From NCBI RefSeq assembly GCF_000204055.1, contig NW_006768766.1, positions 2,904,524 to 2,968,523 on the forward strand: a stretch of 64,000 nt of DNA. The letters are read 5' to 3'. Both the position numbers and the translations under genes were made by a program. This DNA is from Melampsora larici-populina 98AG31. Its lineage: Eukaryota; Basidiomycota; Pucciniomycetes; Pucciniales; Melampsoraceae. The notes beneath the pieces are model-generated. The model ran no database searches. It was given only the letters and a program-made list of their open reading frames with translations, and had not been told where the DNA came from. Shown here piece by piece: positions 1 to 10,840 of the stretch; positions within the stretch are counted from its first letter, which is position 1; the number at the start of each line of letters is the position of its first letter.

Positions 1-25
1 TACGTTTCTCAAAATATCTTATAAT

Positions 26-55
26 CTATCTCATGTTTCTCAAAACATGAGATAG
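26..55. repeat. Perfect hairpin left of the Tc1/mariner transposase
   Basis: Thirteen bases (26-38) pair exactly with 43-55 around a 4-nt loop. It lies between the window edge and the transposase stop codon, so it may belong to the terminal region of that transposon. No target duplication can be seen because the element probably starts near or before base 1. Confidence 0.6.
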
Positions 56-198
56 AAGAATCTCATTTCCTTGAGTGTTCCATCAATTCGATTCACCTCC
101 ACAATTTTACAGTCAATTTCACTGGCGATTCTAATAAGACAATATCTTTCTTTGCATATTTTCAATATCTCGATTTAAGCAGTACAACAACATTTTTT

Positions 199-1336
199 TT
201 AAAACTCATTGTCATCATCTTTAGGTCTGTAACCACCAGTCTTGTAAAGATTGACAATGAAATAGCTGGTACAAACTTGGCTCATTACTCTTTTCAAACA
301 TTTCAACTTATCGATAGCCTCAGCAAAAATCCCGTTCCGACGAAGGGCATCCTTGAATACCTTGAATACGCGCTCGATTGGGTTGAAGTCAGGAGAGCAA
401 GGTGAAAGATAGACCAATAATACCCCAACTGCCTCGCACAACGCTAGTATTCCACCACGGCGATGGATAGTTGCGTTATCCATCACCAAAACCGAGTTTC
501 GATTTGGGAAGCGACCCATGACAGGGAGCTTGAATAGAATTGAGCGCATCAGCTCATTATTCATGATCGATTTTGATAGAAACAGTCACTTACCAAGATG
601 TGTTTCAAAAAGGCCTGGAACTCATCTCGACAATAGCCATTGACCTTGGCGTTGACTGCGAGTAAGCCCAATTCACAGATGGCAGCCAGCACAGTATAGT
701 GATTCCCCGCCCTCGTACGCTTCAAAGACTTGGGTCTTTCACCTTTCTTGGACCTAACGTGGTTTCGTTCGACATCCTGTGGTCGAAGCCCGGTCTCATC
801 TTCATGATGGATGAAAGGATAATCAGATCAAGTATTGAAGAAGATAGAAGTGTTGGAATAATGAACTGCTTACCTAAGAAGACCAGACACTCTGGTGGAA
901 GATGGGCAACTTGACCCGAGTATGCTGCTCGTAGCTCGGTTGATTGGTTGCTATCAACCTTCGCAACCTTGTGAACGGTGAGGTAAAGTCGCTCCTTGAG
1001 GTCGTTGGCAATAGTTTGTCAACAAGCGAGTAGATCGGTATGATCATACATCGCTTCCTGGACCTCGTCCAGGAACATGCACGGATCGGCTTCGATAAGT
1101 TCAAGCATGAACTGTCGGTCTTGATCGGAATAAATAGTCGGACGTCCTTGTTTATCATATGAATTCGGATCTCTGATGACCGCATGAGTAAGGTCGTAGA
1201 GTTCTTTCCAACGTGTGAAGGTTTGCGCTGAGATCGAAGTGAGGAGATCATTGTTGATGGAGGCAACCGGTTGACCTGATATGAACTTATTGAGAGCGAT
1301 AACCTTCAACTGAGGGGAGTATTTGACATATGGCAT
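199..1336 (-). pseudogene. Tc1/mariner (IS630-type) DDE transposase, one in-frame stop
   Basis: Cut-and-paste transposase. A three-exon model (1336-874, 799-594, 552-199) keeps frame and gives about 340 residues, the usual length for the family. The N-terminus is a helix-turn-helix region. The DDE catalytic core is visible: first Asp in FLDETG, split by the first intron; second Asp in VMDNATIHR; final acidic residue in SPDFNPIERVFKVFKD. A TGA at 1019-1021 interrupts exon 1 where family sequence continues on both sides, and it follows a T, so CGA to TGA is the likely cause. The copy is probably dead, although a selenocysteine-like readthrough or an unseen micro-intron cannot be excluded from sequence alone. 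Confidence 0.8.
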
Positions 1337-1411
1337 AACGGATATGAGAAAGATAATGGACTAATTGATGGACGAATGATTCAACGATAAGGAATGGTTG
1401 TTATCGAGGAA

Positions 1412-1461
1412 GTTGAGATAAGGGTGAACCCGAGGTTGAACCTCGAATCACCTATCTCAAC
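1412..1461. repeat. Interrupted palindrome upstream of the Tc1/mariner transposase
   Basis: GTTGAGATA at 1412-1420 pairs with 1453-1461, and CGAGGTT at 1431-1437 pairs with 1439-1445, with further pairing between. It lies 76 bp upstream of the transposase start and is the best candidate for that element's right terminal region. No matching terminal repeat was found on the left. Confidence 0.45.
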
Positions 1462-1863
1462 TGTAGGCTATGCTTATAAGAATGCCTGTATTGGGCTGTA
1501 TTGCTGTGAAATTAAAAAAAATAAATTTCATTTTATCAAGCTATTCTGGATCGACTGTACTATGCATATAAAAAAAGAAGAAAACCTCTTTCAACCAAGT
1601 ACTATAAACCAAAGAAAGAAAAGAAAAAACCATCTACAAACAAACTCTTTCAAAACCAAAAAAACAAACACATCTATATGCATTATATATACTATATACT
1701 ATATATTGATATTGTTATCATATTATATAATGCTTCAATCTAAATACGATTTCTTTTTATTCAAAGGAAGAATCAATCATTCTAACAAAACAAAAACCAA
1801 AAAACTTGCAAGATCAATAATTCTACGTAAAAAGTCCATCAAAAAAAACAAAATTCAAAAACA

Positions 1864-1990
1864 TACATAATCACAAAAATCACAAAAATCACAAAAATCA
1901 CACAAATCACACAAATCACAAACACAAAAATCACAAATATCACAAACACAAAAATCACAGAATCACACAAAACCACACAAAAACGAAACA
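1864..1990. repeat. ATCACAAAA-type tandem repeat
   Basis: More than ten imperfect copies of (A)TCACAAA/ATCACACAA lie just beyond the 3' end of the SCH9-like gene. A long reading frame over 1394-1870 is low-complexity AT-rich DNA and is not supported as coding. Confidence 0.7.
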
Positions 1991-2056
1991 AGGTGTTACA
2001 AAATCAAAAAGAAAACAAAAAAAAACTTTTATTGCAAGTAAAAGAAAAGTTATGAT

Positions 2057-5016
2057 TCAAGTTAAATACCCAACTTCCGAAGACCTACGATCATACGCCA
2101 TCCCAACTCTCGAAACCCTGTATCGATCTTTACTCCCAAGTTCTCTTTCTCTTCCATCAATCCTTCCAAACCGATCATGCCCACGATCAAGAAGTTCATC
2201 ATCATCATGACGAAATCCATTCTCTCTAAACGATTCTCTTTCCCAATTCTGTTCATCTAATTCATCTTCAAATCCTAATCTAACCAAAGAAGATCCCGAA
2301 GTGTTTCTAGAAAATGTAAAGTTCCTAAACGCTTCACTTGATCGATTAGTTTGATGATGGCTATTCAAATTATCTACCGAACTTCTACGAGAAGGTATTA
2401 CATTAAATGATGAAAGTCCATAGACTCTTTTATCGGTCACATCTGCATCTGATTCCACTCGTGGTCTAAATGGTGGTCTTAACCTTCTGTTCAGTAGGTT
2501 GGTCCATTCGATAGTTTTGAAAAACGAATGTGTTTTGATTTCTTCTGATCCTAAGATACTTCCTAATCTTTTGGTTGGATCTCTTTCTAAAAGCTATGAG
2601 TAAAGAAATGAATTCAAGAAAAGATGAGTTGTGATAGAACTAAAAATGAAAAACTGCTAGTACACTTACATGTAAGATGATGTCTCTTGTCGTCTGTTCC
2701 ACCCCACGTTTTGGAATCTTGGCCGAGATATCAGATTCAAGAATTAAACTTCATCATTCAAAAAAATCAAATCACATTTCCCCATATCAGCACATTTCAC
2801 AACTCTAAATTTGATCAAAGGGCTTACCTATATTTTGTCACCCGATCCTCACTAAAGAAAGGTGTCCATCCCACCGTCATCTAAAGTGTGAAAGAAACCC
2901 ATAAGTTCAAGAAAACAGTGAATGATAGTGAAGAAAACTTACTTCAAAGATAAGAACACCAAGTGCCCAAAAATCTACAGCTCTAGTATACCCATTTTCC
3001 ATCTACAAATCAAGTAAACCCCAATCAGTTAGACCTTTGTGAGAAAGAGAGAAGAAGGACGAACCAAGATTTCAGGTGCAATATACTCAGTTGTACCACA
3101 AAAAGTACGAGTAGTAGAATCGGCTTTCATATCCATTTTACTTAGACCAAAATCACAAAGTGCAACATGTCCAGTTGCATCCAACAAACAATTTTCAGGC
3201 TAGAAATACCCATCGAAAGATGTGTGAATAGTCAATACAAATCACACTGGAATTGAAATACGACTACTTACTTTCAAGTCTCGATAAATGATATCCATCG
3301 AATGCAAAAAGCTTAAACCAGATAAAATTTCTGCAGTATAGAACACAACCTGTTTCCAAGAAGAAAAAAAGCTTCCAATCATAAGTTTCAAGATCTGAAA
3401 AGTTAAAAAAAATCAATGATAATTAAGAGAAACCACACATACCCATGGTTCAGGAAACCTTCCACCATATCTTTGCATATAGGACATCAATTCACCACCT
3501 GATTTTAAATCCATGACTAAATGTAAATCATCTGAAGTTTGAAAAGAGAATTTTAATCCGACTAAGAAGGGGGATGATCTAGTTTTGATCAAGATTTGAC
3601 GTTCAGCCAAAACATGTTGTAAGGTTTGTTTCCCGTCTTTCAAAATCCTTTGTTTATCCAACACTTTCATCGCATAAACCCTTTTAGTATCCTTTTTACG
3701 CACCCGAACTGTAGGAGAGAGAGAGAGAAAATCCACAAGAGATAAGAATTCGTGTGACTATTTTATGATGAGAAAAGTAGAAGAGAAGGATGACTCAACA
3801 AACTTGACCATAAGATCCTTCTCCAATCAATTTAATCACTTCAAAATGTTCAAGTCCTACTCTCGCATCTCTCTGTTCAACAGGTGTACGACCAAATTCG
3901 ATTCGAACCTTTACCGCACCACAACATTTTTCCGCTGCAGCATCAAAGAGATCTACCCATTCATCTAGTACGACCCGATTTCCATCTTGTGGTACCATTG
4001 AACCTGTTTCTAATCCGATCACCGTACCACCTAAGAAACCTTCATCAGCTAAATCTGAATCCGATGCAGCTCGATCGTATACCGAGATATAAACAGATGG
4101 ACTTGGTTCTAAAACGTCAAAAGTAGCAGTATGATTCCAAACTGGTTCTTCAGCTGTCGAAGAGGGTGTTCTCGATCTGCTTGTTGAAGTAGCATACAGT
4201 CGATTCATAGTTGAACCATCATACGAAGTGGTTGACGAAAAATCAGGTCGACGAGTCGTAACCGTGTGAATCGGACTCTTGTAACCATCCACAGCACGTT
4301 TGAAGCCACGCCACTTGGGTGGTTTCTTAACTGAATCATTTGGAGATTCGCCTGAAGCATCATCCGTAACAGATTCAGTCTGATCAAATTCGAGTACAGC
4401 ATAAGGACGAAGGAGAGTGGCACGCTGAGGAGGTATTTGAAGTTGACGAGCACTAAAGAGAGTGATGGTGAGTTGATGATCAGGTTGAACCGATGCTTCT
4501 GGCCATGAAGGTGGTGATGAAGGAGAAGTATCAGATGATGAATGTTGATGGATTGAATTAGGTTTTTCTCGACTTGGAGCTGGAGTTGATGTTCCTGAAT
4601 GTTGATGTAAGTTGATTGAATTAAGTTTGTTTCTAGTAGGAGCAGGAGTTGGACTACTGGAATGTTGATGATGAAAAGATAGTTCAGTTGAAGGAGTATT
4701 GGGTTGTGAATCTATAATGAAATTGTATCAGAGATGCGCGTCAGTGAGAATGAGAAGAGAATGAATGAATTGAATCAAAAGGAGACTTACCGAATTGTAA
4801 AAGAGAAGAATGAGAGGGTGGAGTGTTGATAGTTAAGTTTGAAGAGTTGAATGGTTTTACGTTTAGATAATCAAGATTTGAATGATCCGAATGATGAGTG
4901 GCTGCTGTTGGGGTCAAGTCAGTAGGACTGGGAGTTTGAAATGAGTTTGAATTAGATTGCATGGTATGGTGAAGTTGAATGAGATTCTTTTTTGATTGAT
5001 TAGTGTTGGTGGTCAT
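2057..5016 (-). CDS. SCH9: SCH9-like AGC-family protein kinase with N-terminal C2 domain
   Basis: Ser/Thr kinase of the Sch9/S6K type, a TORC1 effector that couples nutrient status to growth, ribosome production and stress response. Nine exons join in frame: 5016-4791, 4711-3800, 3708-3443, 3349-3272, 3199-3065, 3002-2943, 2880-2828, 2748-2670, 2593-2057; 781 residues. A Ser/Gln-rich N-terminus precedes a C2 domain (about 155-355). The kinase follows: glycine loop GEGSYG, AMK lysine, YRDLKPEN catalytic loop, DFG, T-loop [14 protein letters not shown]. The segment [14 protein letters not shown] is close to fungal Sch9. A hydrophobic motif FRNFTF has its Thr near residue 696, the expected TORC1 site, and is followed by an unusual tail of about 85 charged residues. 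The start is the first ATG after a GA-rich leader (5078-5105). Confidence 0.93.
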
Positions 5017-5077
5017 GATGATGAATGATGAATGATGAATGATTGGAGTAGATGGTTGATTGATTAAGTCAAGAGAA

Positions 5078-5105
5078 AGAGAAAGAGAGAAAGAGAAAGA
5101 GAGAT
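5078..5105. repeat. GA-rich microsatellite in the SCH9-like leader
   Basis: GAGAAAGAGAGAAAG-type purine run 60-90 bp upstream of the kinase start codon, on the plus strand (CT-rich on the coding strand). Pyrimidine-rich stretches are common in fungal promoters; a regulatory role is inference. Confidence 0.5.
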
Positions 5106-5442
5106 TGATTGGTTTAAGAAATTGAGAATTAGTGAAAGTGAAAGTGATGATGAGAAATCAAAAACCGAACAACCAAAAATTCAATTCAAACATTACATAT
5201 GTACACAATTCTATGTAAAAAAATTAGGGTGCGGGGTGATCTGGGGTACTCTTCTCCACATCCTTCCACATCTCCAAGCATCTCCATCCTTGATTCAAGA
5301 ATGAATTCAGAATTAAGCTTTACAAGTTCCAAGATATCAACTTAATTTCAACTTTCAAATTCTTATCAGTCCAAAAAAGGATATCCATATGAGCAGATAT
5401 GAGCTGATTCACTTCAAATCGAAATCAAAATTCACCAACAGG

Positions 5443-5565
5443 TAGGCCCTTGCCCCGTCCCCGATTCATTCGGAGATCCCCTATCCCCGTCCCCGAATTC
5501 GGGGATCGTTTCTGTTCCTCGAATTCGGGGAAATTCGGGGACGGGGACGGGGAATGCCGGGGATT
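5443..5565. repeat. hAT left terminal and subterminal repeat array
   Basis: GC-rich block in AT-rich DNA made of repeated GTCCCCGAATTCGGGGA-like palindromes. The partner array is at the other end of the element. Such subterminal motifs are transposase binding sites in other hAT elements; here that is inferred. Confidence 0.85.
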
Positions 5566-5641
5566 CTGCGAATCAATCTTGAGAAATCGTAGGCCGAAGA
5601 GTCTTCGAACGACTCCCAAAGGATGACGAGCTCAGGAAGTA

Positions 5642-5968
5642 ATGTCGAATTCAAATCACATCGATCAAAGTTTAGAAGAAGATCTCGAAGTACAACTATC
5701 AAAACTAGAACTGATCAAATTACTTCAACCTCATTTCCAAATCAAAATTAACCAGCACAAGAAGAAGAACATAAACATTCTCAAGATGAATCTCAAGAAG
5801 AAATTGAAACTGAAATTGAAACTGATATTGAAATTGAAATTGAAGCTGAAAATGAAACTGAAATTGAAACTGAGGAACTTCATCATCAAGAACCTATCCG
5901 AATCAAAGTAGAACCATCTCCTTCATCACTCCTTCATTATCAATTGTTGTACTCAATCATTTTGTAAA
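5642..5968 (+). pseudogene. Acidic-repeat coding remnant inside the hAT element
   Basis: Opposite strand to the transposase. One frame from 5642 reads as a plausible N-terminus (SLEEDLEVQLSKLELIKL). A second frame from about 5750 runs without stops to a TAA at 5967 and encodes repeated E-I-E-T units, then EELHHQEPIRIKVEPSPSS. The frames are joined only by a possible intron or frameshift near 5752 (CCAG). It is not part of known hAT transposases and may be a captured host exon pair or a pseudogene. No family recognised. Confidence 0.35.
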
Positions 5969-6020
5969 GTAAGAAAACATTATCAATTGTTGTACTCAAT
6001 CATTTTGTAAAGTAAGAAAA
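5935..6020. repeat. 43-bp perfect tandem duplication
   Basis: 5935-5977 is repeated exactly at 5978-6020. It covers the stop region of the acidic-repeat frame, inside the hAT element. Confidence 0.9.
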
Positions 6021-6131
6021 CAGGTGAAATGATTTTGAGAAGACTGTAGGTTTAATGAGATTACAAGAATGTGTTACTTGTGAAGCGAACATTGAACAAT
6101 CAACATATCGAGGTGAAATCAGACTATAGCA

Positions 6132-8387
6132 TCAGCATTGTATGTATAATGCACCAAATGCCCGATACCATTCTTTTACACAAAGGAGCATTTCTAAATT
6201 TTTGGGTTTTAATGATGAGCGCTGATAGCGAAGGATTCCTCTACCTTGAGAGAAGACTCGTTCGGAGGGAGTACTAGTTGCAGGAATCGCCAGGAAAGTT
6301 CTAGCCATGCGTGCGAGGCAAGGATAAGTGGTTTGACTCCCTCTCCAATACTCTAACACATCTCTGCCTTGTTTCTCGAGGGGTTCCGAGAGGTAGCGAG
6401 CAATCTCATTCTGAATTGAAGGATTATTGTAAGTCAATGATCCAAACAAGTCCTCATCAAGCGAAGAAGTAAATGTTGATGGTTGTGGGGGACCCGAGCT
6501 CAGCAGTTCTTCCGGCGGGCTGAACTTCTCAGCCTCAGTAACAAAATGAGACCTGAGCTGCTCAGTTGTTAAATTGTATCCAGACATCGAATCGGAATGA
6601 GTTTGGAAAAAGTTGAGCTTAAAGCGTGGATCCAGGATTGTTGCACAGATTGGTGCTCGCCGGGTGAGAACTTTGGATAGGTAGGTCTCCAACTTATTGA
6701 TCATATTGTTCGCGGCTGGAATCAGTGATGTCAGGTCGTAGGTGCTACGAACCTGAAAGATACAGTTGGTTAGATGATTGAGTCGGCAATAAGAAGCCTC
6801 TGAGATATGATGACTTACCGCTTGAAGTCTATTGATGACCGCTACATACATGGGTATTATTGTGTTGACTGTTGGATATCGAGTAGCACATAGCTTATCA
6901 GTTGCCTCACTCAAAGGTTTGAGAAATTTCATCATGTTCTCTACTGATTTCCATTCTTCGGAAGTAAGCTTAAATTTCTCTCCTTCAGGAGTGTCACAGA
7001 AATGATTGCATGCGTTCCTAATCATAAGCAGCACAAGATGAGTTTTAGTTGTGCTATGTATAATCAAGCAAATTCACCTACTTTAAGAGTAAAGCTCGCT
7101 CAAACATAGCAAATGTAGAGTTCCATCGAGTTCTAACATCAAGAATCAGACATTGCATTTGAGGATCTTTGGGTTGATTGTTGGTGGGAAATAAGCTGAT
7201 GAACTTCTTGAAACCTTCACGACGTTGAGGAGTTGCACGAGTGTAAAGAGCTAGACCATGTACACGTTTATAAACTGAAGCAAGATCTATTTGGGCTCCG
7301 TCCGGTTCAGTGACTAGATTTCCTATATCCATGGGACCCGGTTGATTCGAATCAAGGTTGTCTTCATTTTCATCAAGTGTTCCGAATAATTTGAGGCCAT
7401 CCTGTGCTGCAAGATTCAAGACGTGTGCAACACATCCTAGGAGATCTTTTCCTGCATCAAACAACCCTCCAGTTTGTTGCTGAATTGCTCGGGCCATACT
7501 CCTATTTGAAGACGCATTGTCAGCTGTAATGGCAACAATGTTATTTGAACCTTTGTAGGTTTTGAGGGTCTTGCAAAATAAATCGGCAAAGGACTGTCCT
7601 GTGTGTGATCCTACAAAACAGGAACATCAGCAAGTGATTATTCAAAGTTCGAAAATCTATAGAGAAATTATCACCTTCAATATGAGGGATCCGAAGTATT
7701 ACATCTACCTTCTCAAAGTTTTCATTGATTGTATGAGCTGTTATGGCCATGAAAGCGGTCATGTTTGGAGATGTCCAAGCATCCAGAGTATATGCAACAC
7801 CAGTTGCATTTGCCAATACTTGTTCTTGTAAGAACTCTTGATGAAATAAAAAAACTTCGCGTAAATGTCAAGAAATTGCATCCTTTTTCACTATAAGGGC
7901 CTCAGTCTGAGGATTGCAGATTTTGAGAAGATCTACAAAAGACTTCTTCTCCATCATTTCAAAAGAAAGATCACAATCACATAGAAAATAGGTCATTGCA
8001 GTCTTGAGATTGTGGCTCGTCAATGGTTTCTGTAGAATAACATATCAGTTCAAAATTGAGTACACATTAAGGAAAACAACACACGTTATCATCGGTCTTG
8101 TTATTCCTATTTTCAATCATCGCTTGCCGTTTGGCTCGTTTAACCGGATCACCTATCTTGTGTACTAAACACAAGTGATTGGACATGCTCTTTGTACTGC
8201 CTGTGGAATCCTTCTTCAAAGTTTTGCCACATGCAGAGTCATCATCAAGGACAACATTGCATTCAACTTTTCCTTCTTGAGGTAGTTCTTGAAAGTAGGT
8301 CCAAACCCAACTACGTTTGCCTGAGGTAACTGCTAGTTGAGAGTTTCCAATGGATGAGGAATCTGTAGTAATACTAACATCTTCCAT
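6132..8387 (-). pseudogene. hAT-family transposase (BED finger to hATC), one in-frame stop
   Basis: Transposase of the surrounding hAT element. Five exons join in frame: 8387-8085, 8029-7675, 7610-7082, 7017-6819, 6752-6132; 668 codons. Order: BED zinc finger near the N-terminus (SWVWTYFQ, then Cys pair and the H-x4-H-type SNHLCLVH); RNase-H-like core pieces TLDAWTSPN, ITADNASSN and CVAHVLNLAAQDGLK; RTRWNSTF; C-terminal dimerisation region with ATSTPSERVFSQGR and a final LLCVKEWYRAFG. One TGA at 7868-7870 breaks exon 2 after KDAIS, where CGA would restore Arg; it follows a T. Otherwise full length, so the copy was lost recently. Confidence 0.9.
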
Positions 8388-9083
8388 CTTGAAAAGGTTG
8401 ATGATGAAAAAGATGGAATCACACTTGAAAGTTAAAACTGAAAATAAAATGGGTCAATAGTTCTATCTTCTTAAGATGAGAGTTGACTCTTGAGACTCGA
8501 GACGGACAAGCGTTCTCAAAAATCCTCTCGATTCCTGATTAAAATACATCTTGGTCTTTATTCTTTCAATTGATTTAGTGTGTATTTATTTCAACAGTCT
8601 TAGTTTGTTTGGATGAGTTGAACCACTTTGAACAAACTGATTTGATGGTGTCATTGGCACTCATTGCATTGAAAGACAACAAAAATTAAACAAATTGAAA
8701 AGTTTCAACTTTTAAGTATCACTTCTCTTTCAAATTACTCTTTTTGTACGTTATAAATTATAATTTCCAAACATCTGAATGACATGAAGAATCAAGATCC
8801 GTTTAAAGGAATCTAAAACTTGAAATAGAATCAATGATAAAGAACCGATGATAAAATGATTAGCTCAGATGTTTGTAGGATTCTTCATGAAAGACCTGAT
8901 CACAATTGAACCTTACTTTCAAACTTCCATTGATCCCATCGACTCGACATTGATTGGAATAACCTTGAGATTTTGTTAAGTATCGTTGTTGAAGGTCCTT
9001 GATTCCTTTGTGGTCTACCGTGAACGGTCTAATCGTTCGTTTTTGTATTTGCGAAAGGGCGATATTCCCCAAAAATACCGATG

Positions 9084-9224
9084 TCATTCCCCGTCTCCAA
9101 ATTCGGGGACGGGGATTGTTCCCCTAACCTAATTAGGGGAAGGGGATCATTGCCCGTCCCCTAATTCGGGGATCATTCCTTGTCCCCTAATTAGGGGACG
9201 GGGATCGACCGGGGCGAGGGCCTA
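9084..9224. repeat. hAT right terminal and subterminal repeat array
   Basis: Several copies of GTCCCCTAATTAGGGGA/CCCCGAATTCGGGG palindromes ending in GGGCCTA, the inverted counterpart of the left end at 5443. Confidence 0.85.
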
Positions 9225-9232
9225 CCAACAGG

Positions 9233-10840
9233 ATATCAACTCACTTGAGAATTGAGGGAAGATCACTGGAAGCGATCAATGGAATTCTTGAGCAAGAATG
9301 TGAATGATTAGATATATACACCTTAACTTTAATTTTCTCAAGTTGATGATAAACCAGAGAATCAAGCATATACATAATAAATCAGCCCCTTATCAAGGTC
9401 AATTATCAAATAAAGTTTATTTGTTTTTGCAATCACATTCACAACCCAAGCAAGCTTATGTTTATCCGGAGTTGTGAGTCTGACAGTTGACTTGACCAAG
9501 CACAGCTGACCACAGTCCACAGCACTTGATTATCGTGCACCTGTCCTCAGAACCATCCTTTCATCCTCACACACAGCATTCCAGCTTGATCCCATATGAC
9601 ATTGTTCATCCTCTCAGCAAAGAAACTTTAGCGTGAGTGTCGGCCCTGTTTTCCAGGCTTTGAATTCAGTCTCTTTGCTTTGATTCAGACCTCTGAGCTT
9701 TGATTCAAGCCTCTACGTCTTGGATTCAAACCTCTGCATCTTGAATTTGAATTTATTACAGTCAAATCGGAAAAGCTTGACCAATTCTGCCCATAAAACT
9801 CGAGCAATTTGGCGGGGAATTTGTGACAAGCTTTTCCGGTTTGACTTCATGATCGGGTTGATTGATTGATGAGGTAAAGATCCCATTTTTGCTTGTATCA
9901 AAGCTTTTGCCAAGCTGTGAAGAACTTAAAAGGATATTTCATCTCTACTTGGTTGACCTTCATCCGATTCCCATCAACAATCCAAGTATCAGGGGATGAA
10001 CCAGATCTTGGATTGTGCTAAAGAGGTGCATAGGTACCAGAGAACTTCAAGATTGGTGAATTCATTGTTTTCCAACTCAGAGAATGAAAGTTTCTCAGAA
10101 TTTGGTTTCTAGATGGTTTGAAATGAATATGTACAGTGCAGTGCACTGATTGGCTGATTGTTTTGATACCAAGTGACTATTGCAGTGCACCGTGATAGCA
10201 TTGAAGAAGGCATTCCCTTTCAAGTTATTTGAGTGCTCTGGTCAAGTGCTTGTGGCAACCCCGGAGAGAGCTAGTTGTTCCTGTGTGTGTTCACTCCAGT
10301 TGACACAACCCTTGGTGCTAGTCTCTGGTGTTGTTGTTGTGTTTTCAGATGATGGGGTAGACATTGTTTCAATGACGCTAGACTAAGTTTTCAGAGTGAA
10401 GTTTTGAAAAGAGATGAACAACAATAGTTTACTGCAGGTGGATGGATGGATGGATGTGTGCTGTTGACCAACTTGATGGGTCAATTGCTACAATAATCCA
10501 TGCAATTTACACAAGCTTGAAGCACAAGTTAATTTGATGCAGTTGTACGGTGACCTGTCTGTTTGAAACTCCACAGGTTCTTTGATCAATTTTATAAATC
10601 ATTCAAAGCTCAGAATCCAATTGTAAAAATGCATATTTTCTTTAAATTTCCTTTTTTATTTCGATCCAATGTGTCAAACAAACCATCAAACCTGAAACCT
10701 CAACATCCAAAATCAAACCTTCAATTCACAAAATCCATTAAACAAAATCTCTTAAAATGATCTTTTTTTATTATTTGTAAAACCATTCTTGGTTTTTTTA
10801 AATTTGAAATTTCAAAAAAAATGTTTAGTTATTGGTTTTT
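9233..10840. other. Gene-free interval with short repeats
   Basis: No supported gene. It contains a (GATG)n run at 10439-10456 and two neighbouring palindromic AGTGCAGTGCACT-like motifs near 10134-10190. Short open frames here have no family signature. Confidence 0.5.

Larger units (their letters stand above)
5443..9224. mobile_element. Complete hAT DNA transposon, 3,782 bp
   Basis: The ends are inverted repeats starting TAGGCCCTYGCCCC, and both flanks carry the identical 8-bp duplication CCAACAGG (5435-5442 and 9225-9232), the hallmark of hAT insertion. The transposase gene lies inside on the minus strand (8387-6132). Both subterminal zones (5443-5565 and 9084-9224) hold arrays of a GTCCCC-n-GGGGAC palindrome. 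Element length, ends, duplication and a nearly intact transposase indicate a young insertion upstream of the SCH9-like gene. Confidence 0.93.

Noticed and set aside
1394..1870. 158-codon open frame
   Set aside because: Lys/Ile/Asn-rich translation of AT-rich DNA leading into a simple repeat; no domain, no splice context.
1864..1990. Regular short repeats as a CRISPR-like array
   Set aside because: Units are simple ATCACAAA slippage repeats with no spacers, in a eukaryotic genome.
10180..10386. 68-codon open frame
   Set aside because: No start context, domain or splice partners; lies in repeat-rich intergenic DNA.
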